DNA of 64,000 bases, from NCBI RefSeq assembly GCF_905220415.1, contig NC_059550.1, forward strand, positions 2,792,501 through 2,856,500, written 5' to 3'. Shown one piece after another: positions 13,501 through 20,921 of the stretch; positions within the stretch are counted from its first letter, which is position 1; every line of letters begins with the position of its first letter. Both the position numbers and the translations under genes were made by a program. The notes beneath the pieces were generated by a model that had not been told where the DNA came from, ran no database searches, and worked only from the letters and a program-made list of their open reading frames with translations. This stretch comes from Colias croceus (taxonomy: Eukaryota > Arthropoda > Insecta > Lepidoptera > Pieridae).

Positions 13501-16500
13501 TACAGAAATAAAATATGTTTCACATAATTCAAAAGATTATGGTTAAGTAGTGAGGACGACATGAGTTTATTGTTATTTAGAATTCAAAATAAAGATAAGA
13601 TTTGTCCAAAATGAGCAAGTTCCTTTGTCCAGTGGTCGAGTGAGGGCGGTGTGGAGGCGGAAGGCTTCTACGTGTACTTCCGAGCTGTTTCCTCCGCCGG
13701 AGCATACGAAAAGGTAATATAAATGTTGGGCTTTAAACGACCCTTTTTATTGTTAACTCGATTTACTTGATAGAGAATAATGAGCGGGTTTCGTGGAGGA
13801 GTGAAGTTAAACGTGTATTAGGGATGATGATTTGTTTTATTACGTAGTATGTTATGTTGGTTTTTGTAAGGTTCAAGTTCTCTATCAGGTGACACTAGCT
13901 TGCCACATTGTAACAAAAAATGTAATAAAAATTATATTATTTTAATAATACAAAAAATTTCAATTTCACTATAGCTCAAATTCACTATCATTTGACACTA
14001 ATAAATAAATTGTAAAAAAATCACAATCAAAAACACACCCTCTCATAATGAAATAAAGTTCAACATCACTATAATTTGATACTATTCAAATTGTAAAAAA
14101 GCACAATCAAAAACACACCCTATCTCAATACAATAAGGTTCAATTCCCAGGGTCGGCGCGAAGCGTGTCGCTAGTGCACCTAGCGCCAGATTCTGTAATA
14201 AAGCAAAATCAAATTCGACTTTAACACATTACAATAAGGTTCAATTCCCAGGTGACAGTAGCTGGTTCTGCGCGAAGCGTGTCATTAGCGCATTTGGCGC
14301 CCGATACGGCGTACGAGTTGAAACTGCAGGCGTATTCTGCGCAAGCGCCGTCCGATTTTAGTGCTATACTTGTGAGTATAATTTTGTATGATGTATTAAA
14401 AGATAATCTTCTTCTCTTTCTTATATGGCAATTCCCGAAAATACATACAGAATGTATTTTCTTTCTTTTACGGGAGTAACCATTAATTACTACATTAAAT
14501 TTAGTGAATACTTTTTTATTTTGATTGATTTATCATTATTTATCTCGACGTTTCGAATACTTTACAGTGTGGTCACGGGCAGGAAACCGGGATAAATATG
14601 AAAGTTTTTAATGTCTATACAAAATTGTGTACTTTTGTCAAAAAACGATGGAATATTTTTTTATGCCTTACAATGTCATCCTCTTTACATACCAGGTGGC
14701 CAATTTTTTTTCAATACTTTAAATTTAATTCACAAACCAGGTGGCCAAAACCCAACGTCCCGCGTCATCAGAGAACAGCAGCAGCAGCACCGCAGCCCCG
14801 GCCGGTGACGCGAAGCCCGAGAGCCGCACACTGGTGACGGCGGGCGGAGCCCTGGGGGCAGCTGCGTTGCTGCTCGTGCTCGCTGCTACGCTGCTGCTCT
14901 GCAAGAGAAGTAGGAGGCACCCTGCTAGTGAGTACTGTACTAATATTATATAAATACGAAAGTAACTCTGTCTGTCTGTCTGTTACTCAATCACGCCTAA
15001 ACTACTGAACCAATTTTCATGAAAATTTGGTATGGAGATATTTTGATACCCGAGAAAGGACATAGGCTACTTTTTATCCCGGGAAAATCACGCAATCCCA
15101 GAAATCCCACGGGAACGGGAACTATGCGGGTTTTTCTTTGACTGCGCGGGCGAAGCCGCGGGCGGAAACCTAGTTATCTATACATTAGAGGCGCTTGGGC
15201 TAACACACAATATTGTAGTCATAGATTGTAGTACATATATATTATGTATGTATCCTACTAATATCTGTGCTAATATTATAAATGTGAAAGTTTGTATGGA
15301 AGCATGTTTGCATCATGCCGCGTGTTGCTGCATCATGCCGCGTTGTGCGGCGTGTTGCTGCATCGTGCTGCGTGTTGCTGCATCGTGCCACGTGTTGTGG
15401 CGTGTTTTATGCTGCGTTTTATAATATAGGATAATGTAGAATATGAAGCATATGCAATATTTTACAATGTCAATAAAAATTAACTGCGTTAAAAACAACC
15501 GACTTCAAAAACGGAAAAGTAAAAAATAAAAAAGATTTGATATTATTAATTGCTACATATTATTTAGATGTGCTATTTATTAAATAGGTTTGATGTCGGT
15601 GCACGGGCTTAATACTAAGTGCTTAGTGTTTGGCACCGACTTCAAACCTATTTAATAAATAGCACATCTAAATAATATGTAGCAATTAATAATATCAAAT
15701 CTTTTTTATTTTTTACTTTTCCGTTTTTGTAGTCGGTTGTTTTTAACGCAGTTAATTTTATTTAATACTTTTTAGTGTAATTTTCAACACGAATCAAACG
15801 AGCCCAAACTCGATAAAGTTGAGTCAATATATTACTGAGTTCCTATGGCCACCTTCCGATTCCATCATCAAATCAGCTCTATGTCATGATAATGTTTCAT
15901 CGCTATCCAATTTACACACTTATACAAAATTTCAGCTCAATCGGTTACCGGGAAGTGAATCAAAGTTACTTGCTACATTCCAATTAAGTCATCCGAGTAC
16001 AGACAAAAATGCTCATAAAATAAAAACTACTGGGCCTAGCCGAATAAAATTTTTATGGGACCAATTCGACACCATCCTGCATCGAACAAAAAAAGAATCA
16101 CGTAAATCGGTTCAGAAACCTCGGAGTAATCGGTGTACATACATAAAAAAAAAAAAAAAAAATATACCGGCCGAATTGATAACCTCCTCCTTTTTTTTGA
16201 AGTCGGTTAATGACGAACTGATTGTCGATAGGCGGCAGAAACTTTAAAAGCATGTCTAAAATCAACACGAACAATACTCAGTCTCGTCTACTTCTACAGA
16301 ACTAACATAGCTAATGAGCACCATAAACACATTCAACTTACAACTTCACAAACGCGCTTTATCAAAACTACACGAGCCCGTCTTAAAATTATCCTTTATC
16401 TTGCCAACGATATAATTACATTCGTGCAAACGTACAAAGTGTCGTTACGCTAACCGCCGCCACATTTGATAACTGCCCGAACTACAATACAACTACAGCA

Positions 16501-19500
16501 CGACTGTTATTTACAAATTGTGCACATTTCCTTTGAAACGTCTAAAAATGAGCCCACAAAATGTTAGCTGCGGTTTTAACTGAAACATTTTGTTTGTTAA
16601 CCCCGCTCGCTCCACATTGCATTTCGTACGGTTTTAATTCGGCATCGACAGTAATCGTCTGTGTTATGCCTGTGAAATCTTTTGCGAAATGCTCAACTGC
16701 TAAAGTTTCATCAAGTCAAAAGAGTTATCTTTTGTTTAAGGAGAAAAGGTTTAATTCTTCGTTTACTGTTTAAGTTAATTAACACCCATTTTATATTTGG
16801 TGAGGATAAATTCGTTTGTTCTTAAACAGTTATGGATCAAAATAAAATAAAATGTTCTAGATTAGGGAAATATACAAAACTTCTATTACAATAGCCGTTG
16901 TAGTTATGTTTATGTTTTTTCGTTATTGCTCTCTCTGTACTGTGTAGCTGAGCTAACAATTGTCGTAATGGAACGTTAAAATTAAGGGGTCTACTTTGTG
17001 CCGCGCGTTCGAACTAATTTTCATGCTATACTTTTAAAAATAATATGTATTATTTTAAAGTACCTAATACTCGTAAATAAGCTGGAGAGATTTGGACGAT
17101 ATACGTGTACATTTAGCCAAAAAGCTAAGGTTTGTGCAAGTATATTATCCCGTTATTAATTCAAGGAGCTTATGTTCTAATGAAAATACATCAGCTTTAC
17201 CTCGTACCGTGGTTTACTGAAAATATAAGAAACAGCATTATTCTAACAAACTATGCATTTACTCTGTTCATCTAATACAGCGCTAATAAACCCTGTCTGG
17301 GCTTATAAATTACCTGAACGCCGCTATTTGTTTATGTAAAATATTAACTCGCTTAGTAAATGAATGGATAAAGGAACGGAATAAAGTGTAATAAATGCCA
17401 GCTGTAAAAAATGCGCGCCGATAACTGAACGATTGAACGAATAATAAACGAATGAGAGTATTCCAGAACGAATGTTATGACCGACGATACAGATTCTCAT
17501 TTCCCGTTGCGTTATTTTTATATTATTCGGATACAATGGGCTATAAAGTAAACAAGCACTCGTATTGAGTATGCTTATCGCTCGTAAAGCTAACAAAAAT
17601 AGATGCTATAAAGTGTCAACTCGACGGTAATAAGGTTAAGTTTTATTCGAGGTTGCCACTATCCGTCTTCTTCCCTCTGGCCGTTTTATTCGAGCCCGAG
17701 ATTGTGTGCTTAACGACCACCACGTGGCAATAACATTTCATTATCATTCTAAGTTTTATGTGCGAGCCTCGGAAGCGCTTTATACTCTAAAATCTGATAA
17801 GAAAACTGCGCTCTTTAGTTCAGCTGTGGTTCAGCTCCAGAGCAGAGCACAACATAGTAATGCAGTGTTCCTTTTAGCAGTTCGTTCTTTTTGTGTAATG
17901 GAAGTAGGTTAGTCGCGACGTTACAGTTACATCTTTTATTCAAGCTATGCTTTGCTACGTATTTTTTTCACTAACACACTAATTAACATATTTAATCGTG
18001 CTGCAACGAAGTCTACCTTAAGCAAAAATTAATTCCATATGTGTGCTTGATTAAATGCTCAGAAATTTGAATCACAGTCGTGAAAACAGACAAAGGCACA
18101 TAGAATTAGTTTTACATACCCAATCTTACGGATACAAAAATCTATTTATTTAATGGCCAATTACCATAACTCTAAATCTCCCCTTAAAAAAACCCAAAGA
18201 AAAGTCACAAAATCCGGCAAAAATTGAAAGCGAATGTTATTTACAGAGGAGAAGGGATCCGCTGAGGGCGGCGGGTACATCGCGGCCAAAGTGCCCATCA
18301 CCATTACGGCCAACCCGATGCACTCTGAGGTGAGACCAATTTATTATGTAGTGGGACAATTTTAAATAAATTATGTTAGGGTTGTCAATAATTGGTTAAA
18401 AATGTTGTTGGAGTTTTTGTTAAAAGTACTCGATAAAGTTTCATTTTGATATTTCTAAGAAATATTTACGGGAATATCGAACTGTGATTTACGTTAACTA
18501 CGGACGTTTAATAGCTTCATTTCAATAAAAAATAATATAGAGAAGTTATTAGAATCAGCTAAATTTGGGCTTGTAGCGTAAAATTTTAAGCAAGCCAATA
18601 CTAATTTATGTACTATGAAAACGAAAACCTCAAAATTGATCACACAGTGTAGTTTTAATATGTCGACTTTATTCTGATTTGTGTTATTAATTCCTTGTGT
18701 GATATGTTACAAAATGAGATAGAATTATTTATTTGTGATTTCAATATGTGGCCAAACTTAACTCAGGGTTGCCAACTTTAAAGTGGAATAATTTTAATTA
18801 AACAAACTATTCAATTATGTTATTTCTGAATTCATTCATAAATTTTGAAAGTTAAATGGGTGCCAACTGTTTTAATATTAATATAAATAACTTTATGTTG
18901 CTAAGCGATCTTATTTCAAAGTGGTACTCATAAATACTTTAACTTGTTTATTAAATTTAGTTTACTATAAAACTAGCATTTGCTTAATGGTTTTTAATAT
19001 TTAATAAGGCTGCGCTGTTTTATGCATCAAGCAATGTAGCTCCGAGGTGAAAGCACTTTTCTCCTATTTTCTGTACTTACTAGCTGCTCCGCGCGGTTTC
19101 ACTCCCGTGGCTCCACTCTTGTTTGTCGTAGCGCACTGTGTTTCATTAGATCAAAAAAAATTCCCTGTGCTGTTTATTGTATTTATCGATCAAGGGATGT
19201 ATTTAAAATGTAAGAGTAGAACACCCACGTGTCAATTTCTTATACTTTTTTTTTTAAATGGCAAAGTTTAGGTGAATTTTTCATGAAAAATATTGAAATG
19301 TATTCTGAAATCGTAACTGTCTTAGATATTTATTTTAAATAAATATAGACTTATAAAACATCTTTGGGCGCATATTATCCAGTTTTTATTTTTGGAAAAC
19401 TACCTCCAAATACCGAGAAATATATTTTTTTCAGATTTTCGTTTTTATTTTTTTTCTTCCTAAAAACGCAAAAGTGCGGCTTGTCACTAGCATAGAATTA

Positions 19501-20921
19501 TTGCTCGTAATAAGGCCTATCACACTAAAAAAACCACGCCGCACTATTGCGGTTTTTGGGAATAATACGCCATTTGGTTTTTTTATGGTGGTTTTTTTTA
19601 TGAGTGATAGCCTTTAACCTTCCTCGATAAATGAGCTATCTAACACCGAAGGAATTTTTCAAATCGGACCAGTAGTTCCCGAGATTAGCGCGTTCAAACA
19701 AACAAACACTTCAGCTTTATAATATTAGTATAGATTTGTAAAGTATATTTAAAGAATTTGCTTTACTTTTAAGGTAATGTTGCCATATAGTAATTAGTTT
19801 CCAAATATAAAATTAATATTAGATGAATGAATATTCTAAAGTTAAATACGGGCGTGTATTTATACAGACTACGTAATAAGGGATTACGTATTATTGGTTG
19901 TGAATGTGTAATATGTTGTGAAATAACATGTTTGCCAATTTTAAAACGTTATAGGGTTTATATTAATTGAGTTTTGCTAATTATTAATTTAAAACATGCG
20001 GATTATCTATAAAATATCTCTGTTTATAATGTACATAGATTTAATCGCCCTCTACAATCTACATATTCATTGTTTGAATTTTGAATTGTTTCTTTTAATT
20101 TTGCATTCATTCAAATGTTATTGGTTAATTTCTAGCCTAGATGAGAAGAAATATTCAACGTTGTGGTTTAGTTTAGGATAAACGAGTAATATATTTCCTA
20201 ATATGCAACGTTGGGTTAAATTGAAGGGTTGTCCTTTTCAAATACAATCTCAATCGGTTAACTTACTTGGGGTGCGATGGAAAAACTCACTGAAAAAAAA
20301 ACATCTCAACTTTCTATTTAATAAACAAGATTGGTGGATTATTACTATTAAATGTTTTAAATTAAATTCTGAGAACATGGATGATATACCTATTAAACTA
20401 TGCCTGTGCAAATTATATAATTACTAGCTTACCGCCCGCGGCTTCGCCCGCTTTCTCTAAAACGATTTGAGATTTACACTATCCTATCTCTCAAGTTGAA
20501 TCGAACTGCACATGGTGTGCGAATTTTATTATAATCGGTTAAGTGGTTTAGGAGGTTAGGTTTTAGTCCATTGAGGACAAACATTGTGACACGAGATTTA
20601 TATATATATCAATCTTTATACAAAAATAATATAAAATTACGTATTTTAATATAACATTTTCAAATTGTATGCTTCGGAATATACTTACGTATCACGCATT
20701 AAAGAAAAGCTATCCACTGTCGACTCATTTGCCAACTTCTACACAATTTTTATTAAATTTCCATTTAATTATAAAAAAAATAAATTAAAAATGACTTGCA
20801 GGGTGGAGACGCCGGAGTGGAAATGTCGTTCCTTCACAACAACAACTGCGGCAACAACACGAGCAGTGACGACACATTGCCACATTCAAGGAAAAATGGA
20901 CCTTCACGACAATACGTATAG
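1370..20921 (+). CDS. ihog: Interference hedgehog / brother of ihog-type Hedgehog co-receptor, 3' part of the gene (12 exons)
   Basis: Twelve exons (listed separately) join across GT/AG introns without a phase conflict into 536 residues plus one leading split codon. Order of domains: the end of one Ig domain (WCGVVG to GIYSC), a second Ig domain (VACGRLYG, VHW, VQCIACNALG), a basic linker (KRHSRKNLRKHK), two fibronectin III domains, a hydrophobic helix (TLVTAGGALGAAALLLVLAA) followed by KRSRR, and a cytoplasmic tail containing VEMSFLHNNN. This Ig-FN3-FN3-TM layout is that of Ihog/Boi, single-pass plasma-membrane proteins that bind Hedgehog through the first FN3 and act with Patched; the family normally has four Ig domains, so about two Ig domains and the signal peptide lie left of the window. 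The basic linker next to FN3-1 fits the heparin-binding surface known in the family. No promoter is visible. Whether it is ihog or boi cannot be decided from this fragment. Confidence 0.9.
2238..2421 (+). repeat. Tandem duplication, about 95 bp period, two copies
   Basis: TCGTAAAACTT followed by AACAAAAATGGTTGGTGC begins at 2238 and again at 2333. The second copy is diverged and runs to about 2421. It lies in the intron after the first visible exon; the rest of that intron (1575-3718) shows nothing recognisable. Confidence 0.6.
3719..3932 (+). CDS. ihog: ihog exon B: end of one Ig domain and start of the next
   Basis: The acceptor is TTCTATTTAG before 3719 and the donor is GTAAGT at 3933. 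Read in phase 0 it begins GIYSCSANGIRRSW, the F-strand cysteine of the preceding Ig domain, and then ASARVACGRLYGQPPPTVHW, the B-strand cysteine and core tryptophan of the next one. It ends after one base of a codon. Confidence 0.88.
4320..4450 (+). CDS. ihog: ihog exon C: end of the last Ig domain
   Basis: The acceptor is TTTCATACAG before 4320 and the donor is GTAAGTG at 4451. Two bases complete the split codon, then the frame reads SELYMERAEKRHAGIVQC followed by IACNALGCAYDAAMLTVVPV, a typical Ig F and G strand with the closing cysteine. It ends on a codon boundary. A decayed copy of its last 21 bases lies at 4718-4738. Confidence 0.87.
4460..4830 (+). repeat. Degenerate CACACTTACA-type minisatellite in intron
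   Basis: Irregular repeats of TCACACTTACAC motifs fill the 5' part of the intron after exon C. The most regular part is a 24-bp unit (TCACACTTACACATG plus AATATTAT) in about two copies near 4620-4675. The array also contains the decayed exon C fragment at 4718-4738. Confidence 0.6.
4718..4758 (+). pseudogene. Decayed copy of the exon C 3' end
   Basis: CCCGTGCCGATATTGGACGCG at 4718-4738 matches the last 21 bases of exon C (4430-4450) at 17 positions without gaps. Both are followed by a related ACTAACTC(A/G)CA segment. The in-frame reading PVPILDA matches PVQISDA of the real exon. No usable donor remains. Confidence 0.5.
5129..5151 (+). repeat. (AAAT)n microsatellite
   Basis: Five to six AAAT units after GTGATGTAAAT. 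This could be the tail of an old LINE insertion on the + strand, but no coding remnant is recognisable upstream. Confidence 0.6.
5932..6103 (+). mobile_element. Helitron-like non-autonomous element, 172 bp
   Basis: It starts TCTATACATATATATAAAAA and ends with a GC-rich segment (GCGAAGCCGGGGCGGACCG) followed by CTAG, flanked by A and T as expected for Helitron insertion. It resembles the tandem units at 52222-52560. It lies 115 bp before exon D. Confidence 0.6.
6219..6306 (+). CDS. ihog: ihog exon D: basic linker between the Ig and FN3 parts
   Basis: The acceptor is CTATTGTTACAG and the donor is GTAAAT at 6307. The frame reads DYSAEMPKTMHIPSQPPK and then RHSRKNLRKHK, ending after one base of a codon. 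The run of Arg/Lys just before FN3-1 fits the heparin-binding stretch of the Ihog family. The exon is short and its donor is weaker than the others; support rests on phase agreement with both neighbours. Confidence 0.8.
6917..7094 (+). mobile_element. MITE of the GAAGTGTAACTTC family
   Basis: The left end TTTTGAAGTGTAACTTCTTT is partly mirrored by TTTCACTTCAAAAAC at the right end. The interior carries GTGTGCCGAGCACAC and TGACGTGACGGTATTGCCAT, also seen in other copies (46108-46306, 48561-48716, 62533-62694). It ends about 60 bp before exon E. Confidence 0.55.
7157..7263 (+). CDS. ihog: ihog exon E: first half of FN3 domain 1
   Basis: The acceptor is TTGATGTAG and the donor is GTAATC at 7264. 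After two bases of a split codon the frame reads VLIAPSRPNVTRLSDESVMV, then SWSHSNHGLPIQFYK. The proline-rich A strand and the core tryptophan of a fibronectin III domain are present. It ends on a codon boundary. In the family this domain binds Hedgehog. Confidence 0.87.
7420..7471. repeat. Short hairpin, 19-nt arms
   Basis: GGCAGATCCACACAGATCA at 7420-7438 pairs with TGATCTGTGTGGATGTGCC at 7453-7471, with one mismatch and a 14-nt loop. Likely a very short MITE; it sits in the intron between exons E and F. Confidence 0.55.
7802..7920 (+). CDS. ihog: ihog exon F: middle of FN3 domain 1
   Basis: The acceptor is TATTACTTTAG and the donor is GTAAGTAG at 7921. The frame begins VQYREASNSSGAQWHTANYD and ends EIDGLLPDRYY plus two bases of a codon. 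The L-P-x-x-x-Y pattern is the usual E-F part of a fibronectin III fold. A short inverted-repeat transposon starts about 20 bases past the donor. Confidence 0.88.
7941..8148. mobile_element. MITE, TTTGAAGTTATACTTCTTTT family
   Basis: Inverted ends: TTTGAAGTTATACTTCTTTT at about 7941-7960, and CGCCAAAGAAGTATAACTTC at about 8094-8113 followed by a GTGTAC/GTACAC stretch up to about 8148. The same architecture occurs in the GAAGTGAAACTTC copies. It begins about 20 bp after the exon F donor. Confidence 0.55.
8161..8341. mobile_element. PIF/Harbinger-like MITE, 181 bp
   Basis: Terminal inverted repeats of about 50 bp start GGGAGCTTTTCCAACGATAA and, at the other end read in reverse complement, GGGTGCTTTTCCATCAATAG. 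TTA flanks both ends (8158-8160 and 8342-8344), fitting a 3-bp TTA/TAA target duplication. Class assignment is by these features only. Confidence 0.6.
8445..8639 (-). mobile_element. Helitron-like element, old copy
   Basis: In reverse complement it begins near CCTATACAAATATTATAAAG, carries GGAACTACTGGTCCGATTTG, and ends in a GC-rich hairpin segment and TTAG. The same core occurs at 19080-19734, 25319-25511, 43610-43793, 52561-52714 and 61638-61823. Confidence 0.55.
9041..9085 (-). repeat. Fragment of the ACCGACTTC...GGCCGGTAT repeat
   Basis: ATATATACCGGCCGAATTGA with a CCTCCTCC and poly-T stretch is the reverse complement of the repeat seen at 10179, 16079 and 21568. Only the end of the element is present. 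The rest of this intron from 8640 to 10085 shows nothing else I recognise. Confidence 0.55.
10098..10177 (+). repeat. 27-bp tandem repeat, three copies
   Basis: GTGTACCAACTAACTCACAC plus a TAAAAAT spacer starts at 10101, 10128 and 10155 with one substitution among the copies. It directly abuts the transposable repeat at 10179. Confidence 0.75.
10179..10291 (+). mobile_element. ACCGACTTC...GGCCGGTAT repeat next to the exon G acceptor
   Basis: It starts TTTTAACCGACTTCAAAAAA, then AGGAGGTTATCAATTCGGCC, then ATTACTCCGAGGTTTCTGAA and GATTTACGTGATTCTTTTTT. The same order occurs in reverse at 16079-16208. Its last T-rich bases end about 11 bases before exon G, so it supplies the polypyrimidine tract of that acceptor. 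Confidence 0.65.
10303..10459 (+). CDS. ihog: ihog exon G: end of FN3 domain 1 and start of FN3 domain 2
   Basis: The acceptor is TTTGAACTCACAG and the donor is GTGAGTTGG at 10460. One base completes AAG, then FRIAAVYSNQDNKLGRSSSK finishes FN3-1 and APALDKATALSPHSIQLNWT opens FN3-2. It ends on a codon boundary. The run of thymines upstream of this acceptor lies inside a transposable repeat (10179-10291). Confidence 0.87.
12472..12650 (+). mobile_element. Helitron-like element, 179 bp
   Basis: Begins TCTATACTAATATTATAAAG and ends with CGGGCAAAGCCGGGGCGGAC then CGTTAG, flanked by A and T. Internal TTGATGAAATTTGGCACAGA is typical of this repeat group. The preceding intron stretch 10460-12471 has no other recognised feature. 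Confidence 0.6.
12689..13313. mobile_element. TIR element filled with CTTGGT hexamer arrays, 625 bp
   Basis: GTGTTGCCCAAAT at 12689-12701 and its exact complement at 13301-13313 are flanked by TA on both sides (12687-12688, 13314-13315), which fits a TA target duplication. Two arrays of TCTTGG/TCTTGC hexamers sit just inside the ends (about 12730-12870 and 13140-13300); the right array turns into AAGACC orientation near the end. Apparent open frames of alternating Ser-Trp or Asp-Gln are products of the hexamer. No transposase. Confidence 0.65.
13633..13713 (+). CDS. ihog: ihog exon H: middle of FN3 domain 2
   Basis: The acceptor is TCCTTTGTCCAG and the donor is GTAATAT at 13714. Exactly 27 codons, phase 0 at both ends: WSSEGGVEAEGFYVYFRAVS followed by SAGAYEK. 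It joins LNWT of the previous exon to VTVAGSARS of the next, giving a normal FN3 C-to-D region. Confidence 0.87.
13959..14140 (+). repeat. Degenerate tandem repeat leading into the exon I duplication
   Basis: Units with TTCACTAT, a T/C-rich spacer and CACAATCAAAAACACACCCT recur at 14022 and 14102 (80-bp spacing), and more weakly at about 14203. The last units include the duplicated acceptor sequence, so the array and the exon fragment seem to have spread together. Confidence 0.5.
14130..14197 (+). pseudogene. Decayed partial copy of the exon I acceptor and 5' end
   Basis: ACAATAAGGTTCAATTCCCAG at 14130-14150 is identical to the acceptor region at 14231-14251. After a gap of about 13 bases the copy continues CGCGAAGCGTGTCGCTAGTG, parallel to exon I. 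In the homologous frame it still reads SVSLVHLAPD against SVSLAHLAPD, with mostly third-position differences. Splicing at this acceptor in phase 0 would hit TAG at the eighth codon. Confidence 0.65.
14252..14371 (+). CDS. ihog: ihog exon I: end of FN3 domain 2
   Basis: The acceptor is TTCAATTCCCAG and the donor is GTGAGTATA at 14372. Exactly 40 codons, phase 0 at both ends, reading VTVAGSARSVSLAHLAPDTA then YELKLQAYSAQAPSDFSAIL. L-A-P-x-T-x-Y-x-L is a classic FN3 E-F motif. A decayed copy of its acceptor and 5' end lies 101 bases upstream. Confidence 0.9.
14544..14590 (+). repeat. CGACGTTTCG...GTGGTCACG repeat fragment
   Basis: CGACGTTTCGAATACTTTAC followed by AGTGTGGTCACGGGCAG. A related segment (CCGACGTTTCGCACACTTTG, then GTGGTCACAACG) lies at 63740-63780. 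Class unknown. Confidence 0.4.
14741..14927 (+). CDS. ihog: ihog exon J: juxtamembrane stalk and transmembrane helix
   Basis: The acceptor is ATTCACAAACCAG and the donor is GTGAGTAC at 14928. The frame begins VAKTQRPASSENSSSSTAAP, a Ser/Ala-rich stalk with an AGC run, then a helix of about 24 hydrophobic residues centred on GALGAAALLLVLAATLLL, then CKRSRRHPA as the stop-transfer end. It finishes after one base of a codon. The exon is much richer in G+C than neighbouring exons. A second copy of the acceptor junction lies 45 bases upstream. Confidence 0.9.
14936..15173 (+). mobile_element. Helitron-like element starting just past the exon J donor
   Basis: It begins at about TACTAATATTATATAAATAC, includes a GTCT microsatellite, and ends with the palindromic GCGGGCGAAGCCGCGGGCGG followed by AAACCTAG. 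The 3' hairpin plus CTAG is clear. Its left edge is within about 10 bases of the exon J donor at 14928. Confidence 0.65.
15267..15416 (+). repeat. Helitron 5' fragment followed by a 20-bp GC-rich minisatellite
   Basis: GCTAATATTATAAATGTGAA at 15270 is a Helitron-type 5' end without a matching 3' end. It runs into about five units of TGCTGCATCATGCCGCGTGT type at 15305-15416. Confidence 0.55.
15476..15759. repeat. Long near-perfect inverted repeat (foldback), arms about 127 bp
   Basis: Left arm 15476-15602 and right arm 15633-15759 are reverse complements with about two mismatches and a 1-base length difference near the ends, around a 30-base loop. The arms carry AACAACCGACTTCAAAAACG, linking them to the adjacent repeat at 15760-16209. 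Confidence 0.8.
15760..16209 (-). mobile_element. Full-length-looking ACCGACTTC repeat
   Basis: In reverse complement it starts TTAACCGACTTCAAAAAAAA, has the poly-T tract and GATTTACGTGATTCTTTTTT, then about 250 bases ending at the AACTGCGTTAAAAAC segment of the foldback. An accidental open frame of 142 codons runs through it on the + strand but has no protein character. Other, shorter copies are at 9041, 10179 and 21568. Confidence 0.55.
16210..18246 (+). other. Intron between exons J and K, remainder
   Basis: About 2 kb of AT-rich sequence without any repeat or coding signal I can name. Short open frames at 16561-16773 and 17706-17912 have no recognisable motif or splice support. Confidence 0.5.
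18247..18329 (+). CDS. ihog: ihog exon K: proximal cytoplasmic tail
   Basis: The acceptor is ATGTTATTTACAG and the donor is GTGAGACC at 18330. Two bases complete the split codon, then the frame reads EKGSAEGGGYIAAKVPITIT and ANPMHSE, ending on a codon boundary. There is no recognisable domain, but base composition and phase fit the gene, and the following exon continues into the conserved tail. Confidence 0.85.
19080..19734 (-). mobile_element. Helitron-like element with nested insertion
   Basis: In reverse complement it begins TCTATACTAATATTATAAAG and ends with the GC-rich GAAACCGCGCGGAGCAGCTAG, so CTAG lies at 19080-19083. At 655 bp it is far longer than its relatives (about 185 bp), partly because of the nested MITE at 19511-19615. 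Confidence 0.6.
19511..19615. mobile_element. Short MITE nested in the Helitron-like element
   Basis: AAGGCCTATCAC near 19512-19523 is mirrored by GTGATAGCCTT at 19604-19614, enclosing GGTTTTT/AAAAACC-rich sequence. It lies entirely inside 19080-19734, so it inserted later. Confidence 0.5.
20424..20617 (-). mobile_element. Helitron-like element, diverged copy
   Basis: CTAG at 20424 is followed by CTTACCGCCCGCGGCTTCGC, the reverse complement of the 3' hairpin shared with the copies at 25937, 47524, 49174 and 56731. The rest has diverged and the 5' end near 20617 is approximate. Confidence 0.5.
20802..20921 (+). CDS. ihog: ihog last exon: C-terminal tail and TAG stop
   Basis: The acceptor is ATGACTTGCAG before 20802; the exon reads in phase 0 as 39 codons and a TAG at 20919-20921. 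The translation starts GGDAGVEMSFLHNNNCGNN, continues TSSDDTLPHSRKNGPSRQYV, and stops. The VEMSFLHNNN stretch is, as far as I recall, characteristic of insect Ihog/Boi tails. Confidence 0.9.
   Translation, partial: GGDAGVEMSFLHNNNCGNNTSSDDTLPHSRKNGPSRQYV

Noticed and set aside
15819..16247. 142-codon plus-strand frame
   Set aside because: It is read from the reverse complement of a repeat and includes its poly-A and GGCCGGTAT segments; no protein motif.
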